NCBI RefSeq assembly: GCF_030409905.1
Contig: NZ_JAUFQT010000013.1
Location: 1-15,104, forward strand
Source of the DNA: Echinicola jeungdonensis
GTDB lineage: Bacteria; Bacteroidota; Bacteroidia; Cytophagales; Cyclobacteriaceae
Length of the DNA stretch: 15,104 bases
Reading direction: 5' to 3'
Below the pieces are notes generated by a model. It did not search any database and was not told the DNA's origin. It was given only the letters and a program-made list of their open reading frames with translations. Position 1 is the first letter of the stretch; the number at the start of each line of letters is the position of its first letter. A program made the translations under genes and the position numbers. Shown one piece after another: positions 9,441 to 15,104 of the stretch.

Positions 9441-9907
9441 CCTCTCATTTTATCATTAATCCTTATAAGCTGATCTTGGGATTATGATTTTCTTTATTAC
9501 TCAACTTAATCAAGTTAGTGAGATAAAATTGGTCACAAGAAAACTTCCAGTTGGTAATTGCCGGAATCGAATTTTATAGATTTACTGTTATTAAAAATTA
9601 CATTTGATAATTGGACATCAATTCATCTGTCAACTGAGTGTACACAATAATTCTCTTTGATTACCTAGCTAAGGTAGAATTCTGAAAGCGATTCACATTA
9701 GGCTTCCATGAATAACCAAAAGTTCAGATAAACCTGTTATTTTTCTAACGCTTCAGGAAAAGATGGAATAATCCCTATCAAATACACCGCCGGTATCTTC
9801 TACCTCATATTAGCCCCTACTTAAGGTGAATAATTTCACACTTTGAAGAAATAGGGAATTCAATCAGTATTAGAAATAGAAACCACTTTTTTCAATTTGA
9901 AATGGGT
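9441..9907. other. Gap with no supported gene (right)
   Basis: This is the mirror of 5088-5552. It holds only the doubtful short ORF at 9708-9824. Nothing else in it is supported by frame, motif or structure. Confidence 0.5.
9708..9824 (+). other. Doubtful 38-codon ORF (right copy)
   Basis: In the left arm this reads ATG to TAA without interruption (MNNQSSDNPV... ending in a hydrophobic stretch TAGIFYLILAPT). In this arm an extra A in CCAAAAG breaks it after four codons. I recognise no family, see no ribosome binding site and no homologous motif. It may be chance. It is listed because it is the only readable frame in the gap between the phosphopantetheinyl transferase and the lipoprotein. 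Confidence 0.2.
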
Positions 9908-9934
9908 AAAAAAAGGCGAGCTTTTTTGCCCGCC
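9908..9934 (-). terminator. Rho-independent terminator after lipoprotein (right)
   Basis: This is the mirror of 5061-5087. It has the same 7-bp stem and six-base loop, with the U-tract encoded by aaaaaaa at 9908-9914. Confidence 0.85.
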
Positions 9935-9952
9935 CTTAAGACAAAATGTTTT

Positions 9953-10661
9953 TTAAGGTTGAAAAATAGCGAAATGGGAATCGGCACATTCTCCAGGGTC
10001 ATCAGTAACCTGACCAGCATCGAGAAAAGTGGTACATCCTCCATCAAATGAATTGATTAAATCCGGCATATTAGCAGGTACTTTTGGACCATGACTTCGA
10101 AGCACCAAATGCACTTCTGCACCCCAAGGGTCTATTAAGCCGAATATCGGAATATCTAATCCCAACAAGTCATTAAAAAAAGGCATAGCAGATCCAGACA
10201 AGTCTCCTACTTTTTTATGGCCACTTATGGTTATAGAGGAATTTCCTGCGATATTTCCTCCTCCAAAGGAAACATCTGTCATGGTTTCAGGATTAAAAAT
10301 GTCTGGTTCACCGCATGGACTGGTGGCACAATTTTCAGGGGCATTGAATATTACAAACCAGATGGTATAAGCATTCCCCGCTATAAGTTCCTCTGCATGC
10401 AAACTCATTGAAATTCCCTTTGCCCCTTATTAGACCGGCTGAAGACCCTTCCACAGGGCTACTTGGATCAGAAAAGGCAAAAACTGGTTGACTGTTTTGG
10501 GTACCACCTTTACGAGCCCATTCATCAGCCAAATTCCCCTATTCATAAGAACCCAAAGAAATTTTGGGAACACCCACATACGCTGCTTCTTCTTCAATCT
10601 CAGAACAAGCCAAAATAAACAGCGAAATTGAAGCTGTTAGGAAAATAACTAAGCCTTTCAT
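9953..10661 (-). CDS. Secreted lipoprotein, conserved uncharacterised family (right copy)
   Basis: The N-terminus MKGLVIFLTASISLFILAC is a clear lipoprotein signal with lipobox ILAC (Cys19), so export and lipid anchoring are expected. The mature part of about 215 residues has motifs I associate with an uncharacterised secreted bacterial family: YTIWFVIFNAPENC, a nearby SPCG, DPWGAEVHLVLRSHGP and SFDGGC. Paired cysteines suggest disulfides outside the cytoplasm. No catalytic function is known to me. In both arms codon 41 reads TAG (complement of 10539-10541 here) between SLGSYE and GNLADEWARKGG, which would stop translation. This copy is otherwise the better one: merged and this arm agree from GNLADEW to the end except near 10386 (GAATGC for GGGATGC). 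It is divergent from the thioredoxin gene. Confidence 0.75.
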
Positions 10662-10972
10662 GGTTGTTTGGGTTAATTTTAAATGAAAATATGGATACGA
10701 ATTTTTAATACCAGCAGGTTTTTAAGTATTATCAAAATTAATTCTTTTACCCCCCTAATCAAATAAAACAAAGTTTAAATAACTGTATTTCAATGTTTTA
10801 TAGAATAAAATATTATTATCATTATATCGGTTCAAAAAGAAATTTAACTTGATCTCCTAATAAATTTCTCTATTCATTATTTCAACAGGTTTTTCCGGTT
10901 TGAAGATCATTGAAATCCAGAAAAATCATTTAAATATTGATTATATTTACAGACATAAAACGCTATACATCA
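10662..10972. promoter_or_regulatory. Divergent promoter region, lipoprotein / thioredoxin (right)
   Basis: This is a very AT-rich stretch of 311 bases between two divergent starts, with no readable gene. It must hold both promoters. On the lipoprotein side a TTTG followed after about 17 nt by TTAATTTG loosely resembles the Bacteroidota -33/-7 pattern (TTTG / TAnnTTTG). I could not fix a promoter for the thioredoxin side. Confidence 0.4.
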
Positions 10973-11526
10973 ATGAATTATAAAATATCCATATTAGTCC
11001 TTTATTTGATTAGTCTGCCTTTATGGGCACAAGGCCAGACCGAATCAATGGACTCCAAGGGAATGGAACTTCGGATTTCACATTAGTGGATCTGGAAGGC
11101 AATACTATTTCCTCTGAAGATTTCAAAGGCGGCTATTTGGTCATCCATATTGCTACTACCTGGTGTCCGTTTTGCAATGCCGAAGCTCCCTATCTTGAAG
11201 AGCTAGCCCAGAATTACAGAAATAAAAATGTCAAAGTCCTCATTATCGATGTGAAAGAACCTGCTTCCCTGGTAAAAAGAAAAACTGCAAGACCGTTTCA
11301 ATTTAGCTTCCCGGTAATATTGGATGAAGATGGGACTGTGGCGGCAAGTTTTGCCCCTGAGGACGTATTGCCCGACTTGGCCCGGGATGAAGTAATGCTT
11401 GCCTCCAATATATTAGTTGATCTGGAGGGAAATATCCAATATATGTCCTTGCTGGATTCTAAGAATTTTGACGCAAAACTTTTGGGGCTTAAAGCTAAAC
11501 TTGATGAGCTATTGTCTGAAAATTAG
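10973..11526 (+). CDS. TlpA/ResA-like thioredoxin-fold protein (right copy)
   Basis: The merged protein has 184 residues. Residues 1-20 form a Sec signal peptide (hydrophobic core ILVLYLISLPLWA), so it acts in the periplasm. The thioredoxin-like domain begins at about residue 34 (PDFTLVDLEGN) and has the redox motif WCPFC (Cys65, Cys68). Where most thioredoxins have a cis-proline facing the active site, this one reads LASNILVD, with no Pro. The likely role is a membrane-side thiol-disulfide reductase or oxidoreductase. It overlaps the following DsbD-N-like gene by 23 nt, so the two are probably translated together. In this copy a C is missing near 11068 (CTTCGG for CTTCCGG), and there are A-run and C-run errors at 11275-11312. 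The C-run near 11310 has three C here and two on the left, while the frame needs four. Confidence 0.88.
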
Positions 11527-11962
11527 TATTGGGATACTCCTACTGATTGGGATCACCCTTCCAGCAAATGGACAAGAAAAAACACTGGGTAAAACTGATT
11601 AATGAGCAAATTACCTTAAAGAAAATAATCAACAGCTAGAGTTGGTTTTTGCCATTCAAAATGGAATGCACATTCAGGCAGATGAAGTGAATGACCCCAA
11701 TTTTATTCCAACCCGGATTACCATAGAATGGCCAGCATCTTTTCAAATTGACTCTGCTCAGTTTTCTGCCCCAAAAACTTTCAAAATGATTGGAGAAGAT
11801 CAGCCTTTGCAAGTATTTTCTAATCAATTCACTGTGAATTTTTGGTAAAAAAAGCCAAAAGGGGACTTTAAAATCCCAGGAGAATTATACTATCAAGCTT
11901 GCAATGCCTATAAATGCTTTTTTCCAAGGACTTTAAATTTTAACATAGACTTGCAAAACTAA
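11504..11962 (+). CDS. Stand-alone DsbD N-terminal-like secreted protein (right copy)
   Basis: The merged protein has 153 residues. A signal peptide covers residues 1-23 (ISIGILLLIGITLPANG). The mature domain has a predicted beta-rich character and ends with the paired cysteines YYQACNAYKCFFP (Cys134, Cys139). These match the YQAC...C motif of the DsbD N-terminal (alpha) domain, which receives electrons from the DsbD membrane part and hands them to periplasmic partners. Here the domain is a separate protein without the membrane and thioredoxin domains of DsbD. Its ATG lies inside the thioredoxin gene (23-nt overlap), arguing for coupling and joint function. In this copy the frame is lost near 11580 and 11850 through homopolymer changes. 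The end is the TAA after NIDLQN. Confidence 0.8.
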
Positions 11963-12162
11963 CAACTTATCCATTTGCTTTGAATTTTCAGAAAAAAGGC
12001 GATTTAATTCCTTTAGCTCCTAAAATCTTTAATTCTGCGGATATTTATCTCTTTTATTTTTCATTTTACCAATCATATGGTTATTTTCATAAAGGAAGCC
12101 TGAGGTTTTGAATTGCTTTTGAAAGGCTTTTAATATTATGGAAACAAACCGATTATAAGCAA

Positions 12163-12638
12163 ATGACTGAACAGCAACGAACCTTTATGGAAATGGCAAT
12201 TTCCCTGGCAAAAGAAGGAATGAGTTCCGGAAAGGGAGGCCCGTTTGGCTGTATTGTTGTAAAAGAGGGGGTCGTCATTGGAAAAGGAAACAATAGTGTC
12301 CTAAGTACCAATGACCCAACTGCTCATGCGGAGATCATGGCCATCCGGGATGCCTGCAAATCACTTGGACATTTTCAGCTTGAAGACTGTGAGGTTTATT
12401 CCTCCTGTGAACCTTGCCCTATGTGCCTGGGAGCCATTTATTGGGCAAGACCTAAGCGCGTATTTTTGCCAATACCAGAAAGGATGCCGCCAATGCTGGG
12501 TTTGATGATGATTTTATTTATCAGGAACTCCCGATTGCCCCTGAAAACAGGAAAATACCCATGATCCATTTTAAACAAAATGGAGCTAAGGAGGTATTCC
12601 AAATGTGGATCGACAAACCAGATAAGAAAATATACTGA
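12163..12638 (+). CDS. guaD: Guanine deaminase, cytidine-deaminase fold (right copy)
   Basis: The merged protein has 158 residues, the normal size for the small bacterial guanine deaminases, which hydrolyse guanine to xanthine and ammonia in the cytoplasm for purine salvage or nitrogen release. Zinc-site residues are visible: His55 and catalytic Glu57 in PTAHAEIMAI, and Cys85/Cys88 in CEPCPMC. Surrounding stretches (GGPFGCIVVKEG, LGAIYWARPKRVF, AGFDDDFIYQE and a C-terminal Tyr) follow the GuaD pattern known from Bacillus subtilis rather than TadA or cytidine deaminase. This copy has one missing T in the run near 12466 that shifts the last third; the rest is clean. The ATG is preceded by no clear ribosome binding site, as is usual in Bacteroidota. 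The downstream lipoprotein gene begins 33 nt later on the same strand. Confidence 0.88.
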
Positions 12639-12671
12639 ATCCATTTTAATTAAATCAGTAACCAAAACCTT

Positions 12672-12956
12672 ATGATTATGAATACTAGGAACATATTAAT
12701 AATTATATCTCTTATCATTTTGGTGGCATGCTCGTCATCAAATGAGGATCAGTTTGAATATCAAGAGGAAAAAGTCTTGGACAAAGAATCCGGGGATGAA
12801 TATTCCATGGAAAAATTTGACACCCTTACCGTGGTTCATATTGATGGGACACAGGAGGAAATCCTGGTGGAAGATGCGCCTTTTTTATGGCTCTGAAAAA
12901 GGTACCAAATTCATTAAACCGGTGAAAGCCGATTAGAAAAAGAGAAGAAGCTTTGA
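12672..12956 (+). CDS. Small lipoprotein of unknown function (right copy)
   Basis: The merged protein has about 94 residues. The signal MIMNTRNILIIISLIILVAC has lipobox LVAC (Cys20), followed by SSSNEDQ, a short acidic tail start typical of exported Bacteroidota lipoproteins. The mature part is highly charged (EYQEEKVLDKES, VVHIDGTQEEILVEDAP, a Lys/Glu-rich end), and I recognise no domain. The stop TGA shares its A with the ATG of the next gene (TGATG), so translation is probably coupled. An alternative start is the second Met (12678). This copy is frameshifted near 12887 by an extra T, which the left arm lacks. Confidence 0.75.
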
Positions 12957-13203
12957 TGGCAGAGAAAAAACAAAAAATCAAGGAGGAAAGAATCAAAAGG
13001 TATGAATCTTTTAGTGATGAAGAACTCTTGAAGAATTTAACAGGCTTCGAGAGGAGGATGCCTCCTTTTCCCAGCAAATGGACGTAATAATTGAGCTGGA
13101 ACGCAGAGAAGTTATTGGAAGGGATGAGGTTCCATCCATGCTTGAGGAGGATTCCACCATGATCGATTACGATTTGGAATACAATCCTGAATCCATGGAT
13201 TAG
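12956..13203 (+). CDS. Small charged protein of unknown function (right copy)
   Basis: The merged protein has about 82 residues and is strongly charged and probably helical: MAEKKQKIKEERIKRYESF, then SDEELLEEFNRLREED and an acidic C-terminus ending NPESMD. There is no signal peptide or membrane segment, so it is cytoplasmic. The ATG overlaps the lipoprotein stop (TGATG). I do not recognise a family. In this arm CTCTTG for CTCCTTG near 13027 shifts the middle segment. Confidence 0.65.
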
Positions 13204-13229
13204 GTATTCCATAATACTCTTTTCTTATA

Positions 13230-13350
13230 GATTACGGTGACCAAAATGGAATCGAATATCTTATTTTACAGGAAGGAAGGCTGCATATTCCAAGGTGAAA
13301 TATTCAATGGAAATGAAAAATATTCCGGCTGTATTTTGACTTTGGAATAA
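13230..13350 (+). pseudogene. 39-codon gene remnant without start codon (right copy)
   Basis: One frame reads DYGDQNGIEYLIYRKEGC, then IFQGEIFNGNEKYSGCILTLE and a stop. The composition is that of a real protein (Gly, Tyr, Cys and charged residues mixed). There is no ATG, GTG or TTG in frame, and a stop lies seven codons before GAT. It sits between the charged protein and the terminator, next to the IS, and could be the 3' scrap of a gene lost by rearrangement. This arm has one extra T near 13266. Confidence 0.3.
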
Positions 13351-13356
13351 GTAAAA

Positions 13357-13388
13357 AAAGGTGGTTTGTGTCCGCACAAACCACCTTT
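13357..13388 (+). terminator. Strong hairpin, probable bidirectional terminator (right)
   Basis: A perfect 14-bp stem AAAGGTGGTTTGTG / CACAAACCACCTTT has loop tccg. It lies seven bases after the last stop of the guanine deaminase-to-small-protein gene set. The T-tract is short on this strand (TTTC) and long on the other (TTTTTTT), so it should also stop transcription coming from the IS side. Confidence 0.75.
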
Positions 13389-13457
13389 CTATAGGGCTTC
13401 TTGTTAATTAGCTAAAATCACTGACTCTTAATAAACAGGGTTGCGAAAAAATAACTC

Positions 13458-13500
13458 AAAAACCCCGAAAATCGTCCAAAAGGGCTTTTCCGGGGTTTTC
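13458..13500 (+). terminator. Long hairpin between IS end and transposase start (right)
   Basis: The outer stem pairs AAAACCCCG with CGGGGTTTT, the middle AAAA with TTTT, and the inner GTCC with GGGC around an AAAA loop, with small bulges. It ends in a T-rich run. Such hairpins upstream of transposase genes can stop read-through transcription entering from outside and so hold down transposition; that role is inferred. Confidence 0.6.
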
Positions 13501-13534
13501 TTTTTCGTATTTTTTGTTTGCAGACAAAAATACT

Positions 13535-14884
13535 ATGAAAGATACCATACAGCTCCCTATTTTCAAAGACTTTGACGGATACTCTCCAAAGTATCACTTT
13601 TTCAAGAATTCCTTGCTTGGCCAGATCCATGACAGCCTGCCATGGAAAAGCTTTCGAGCCTTGTTCCTGAAAAGCTGCAGGGGCTGGTGCCCCAAGGTGG
13701 TTCGGTGCCAAAGGGCAATGGTTTTTGCCCTGATGTTTTGAAAGCCTACCTGAATACCTCAGACCGCCAATTGATAGAGCGTTTCAATACCGACTGGAGC
13801 CTTCAGTATTTCTGCGGGAAAGTATTGGCAGCAGACCAACAGATCCGGGACCTTACCATTATGACACGGATCAGGGCCTACATCGAGGAACATTGCCACT
13901 GGGAACAGATCCAAGAGGTACTAATGGATCACTGGAAACAGGATGTGGACAACAGCCACGTCTTATAATGGATGCCACCTGTTATGAAAGTTATGTCCGT
14001 TTCCCCACCGACCCAAACTACTCTGGGAATGCTGCCAGTGGGTGTTTGAAAAGCAACTGTTCAAAAAATGTAAAACAATTGGGCATAAAAAGGCCCGGTC
14101 AAAATACAGGGAGCAGAAGGCCAAACAGCTTGGCTACTTCCGTAAAAGACGCAAATCCTTTAAGGAAACCCTCAAAAGGAAAAAATCCCTGGTCTTCCTG
14201 TTGGAAAAAGGACTTGGCCAGTTACAAGAGATCCTAGACTTTTATCAAGGGGCGGGGCTTAAACCAAATGACTTTGCCTGTCTGAAGACCATCAAAAAAG
14301 TCTTGGTCCAGCAGCAGTTTTTGTTGGAAAATCCTCCCTCCGAACTTAAGGACCGCATCGTTTCCCTCCATAAACCTTATCTCCGCCGATCGTCCGGGGA
14401 AAGGAAAACAAACCTGTGGAGTTCGGTATGAAAGCCCATATCCTTCAGACAGGCGGGCTATCATTTATCGATAAACTGGACTTCAACAACTTCAATGAAT
14501 GTACCCGGTTGAAAATATCCACGGTAAAACATACCCGGATTTTCGGACAGACTTCCCAGCTGGGTGCCGACCGGATTTATGCCACCAATGCCAACAGAAA
14601 GTATTGTACCTCCAAAGACATATTCACCGGCTTCCCCAAAAAGGCCCAAACCGCACAACAAAGCCGAAAAGATTCTGAGTGCTGAAGTCTCCAAACAAAG
14701 GGCAACGGCAATGGAAGGGGCTTTCGGCAACCATAAAAACCACTATGGACTGGTTAAAATACGAGTAAAGGGAGATAAAAGGGAAAAGCTGGCCGTGCTG
14801 TTCGGCATTATGGCAGCCAACGCCGTAGCAGTTGCCAAACGAAGAAACCAACAGGAATCCCCGCCCATCAACAAAGCTGCTTGA
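13535..14884 (+). CDS. DDE transposase, DUF772 type (right copy)
   Basis: The merged reading gives about 450 residues and is complete. The N-terminal DUF772-like region (about 35-100) includes WFGAKGMFALMFLKAYLNTSD and RFNTDWSLQYFCG. The likely catalytic triad is Asp146 (HVLLMDATCYES), Asp346 (QLGADRIYA) and Glu395 (RATAMEGAFGNHKNHYGL). Between the first two lies a basic helical insert (KKARSKYREQKAKQ, RKRRKSFKETLKRKK). The C-terminus is hydrophobic then basic (LFGIMAANAVAVAKRR). The ATG before KDTIQLP is chosen; a TTG seven codons earlier is possible. This arm is broken near 13648, 13680, 13966, 14010, 14390 and 14644 by one- or two-base indels, each repaired by the left arm, so the genomic gene is probably intact. 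Confidence 0.85.
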
Positions 14885-15032
14885 CAAAAAACTACCGCCG
14901 GAAAGAAGGATTACAGGACAGGTGTGTCCAATTGTCAAAACCACCCCAAAAATCAACCCCTTCAATTCAGTAATTGTACTTTTCCTTACACAAATTGTAC
15001 TCTGAATTTTACTTCAAAGTACCCTAAAAACA

Positions 15033-15068
15033 AATTAACCTTTTAGTTAAGTCACTAAAAGGTTAATT
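15033..15068. repeat. 14-bp inverted repeat just outside the IS
   Basis: AATTAACCTTTTAG (15033-15046) and its exact complement CTAAAAGGTTAATT (15055-15068) flank an 8-nt loop, ttaagtca. No T-tract follows. It lies in the unpaired tail of the window, directly beyond the tentative IS end. It could be a terminator without U-tract, an operator or the edge of another element. Confidence 0.6.
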
Positions 15069-15104
15069 ATGTCTATTTCCCAAAGAGGCCTCTATATCAA
15101 CCAC
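15069..15104 (+). CDS. Possible gene start running off the window
   Basis: ATG is followed by eleven open codons (MSISQRGLYINH) up to the window edge. The ATG sits directly after the 14-bp hairpin and has no ribosome binding site. Twelve codons are too few to name anything, and it may be chance. Confidence 0.2.
   Translation, partial: MSISQRGLYINH

Larger units (their letters stand above)
7493..15021 (-). repeat. Right arm of 7.5-kb near-perfect inverted repeat
   Basis: This is the mirror copy of 1-7488. Sequence beyond 15021 has no counterpart because the left arm ends at the window start. Neither arm is uniformly the better copy. For example, the P450 end is readable on the left (the heme-binding stretch is in frame), while guanine deaminase and the transposase centre read better on the right. 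Confidence 0.97.
13436..15025 (+). mobile_element. Insertion sequence with DUF772-type DDE transposase (right)
   Basis: A single transposase gene is flanked by non-coding ends, with a long hairpin between the left end and the gene. Candidate ends are CAGGGTTGCG at 13436 and ACCCT at 15021-15025 (inverted: AGGGT). The terminal repeats are short and imperfect, and I could not identify a target duplication, so the boundaries are tentative. The family is IS5/IS1182-like by its transposase. Confidence 0.55.

Noticed and set aside
1..15025. Composite transposon with two inverted IS copies carrying cargo
   Set aside because: The cargo itself is palindromic up to a 4-nt centre, so the two IS copies are the same mirrored sequence. 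Nothing shows two independent insertions.
1..15104. CRISPR array, tandem repeats, tRNA or rRNA genes
   Set aside because: I found no regularly spaced short repeats, no cloverleaf with a T-loop GTTCRA-type stretch and no ribosomal RNA signature. The only large repeat is the inverted duplication.

Overview
The whole window is one giant inverted repeat. Bases 1-7488 read, base for base apart from small indels, as the reverse complement of 7493-15021, with a 4-nt spacer (ctcc, 7489-7492) at the centre. Only the last 83 bases (15022-15104) have no partner. There are therefore about nine genes, each present twice in mirror orientation, plus one insertion sequence (IS) per arm. The arms differ mainly by one-base gains and losses in homopolymer runs, so most genes are broken at different places in each arm and become intact only when the arms are merged. 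This, together with a centre that lies inside a P450 coding sequence, points to a fold-back (snap-back chimera or template-plus-complement) artefact in an unpolished long-read or amplified assembly rather than a biological palindrome. Product descriptions below use the merged reading; coordinates are given for each arm.

Organism: probably a Bacteroidota bacterium, perhaps Cytophagales. The reasons are moderately AT-rich DNA, a near absence of Shine-Dalgarno sequences, two lipoproteins with short charged N-termini, a TlpA-like thioredoxin of a style common in that phylum, and a DUF772-type transposase. This is inference from protein style, not a database match.

Layout from the centre outward (right-arm strand first): a cytochrome P450 lacking roughly its first 40 codons because the fold-back point cuts it (+); a Sfp-type 4'-phosphopantetheinyl transferase with lesions present in both arms (+); about 0.5 kb with one doubtful 38-codon ORF; a secreted lipoprotein of a conserved uncharacterised family with its own terminator (-); a 0.31 kb divergent promoter region; a TlpA-like thioredoxin overlapping a stand-alone DsbD N-terminal-like protein (+); guanine deaminase (+); a small lipoprotein whose stop overlaps the start of a small charged protein (+); a 39-codon gene remnant; a strong hairpin terminator; and an IS carrying a DDE transposase of about 450 residues (+).

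Functional reading: the clearest module is the periplasmic thiol-redox pair (TlpA-like plus DsbD-N-like). The P450 and phosphopantetheinyl transferase sit side by side on one strand, which is compatible with secondary or lipid metabolism, but no carrier-protein enzyme is visible. I see no RNA gene, CRISPR array, phage or defence system.
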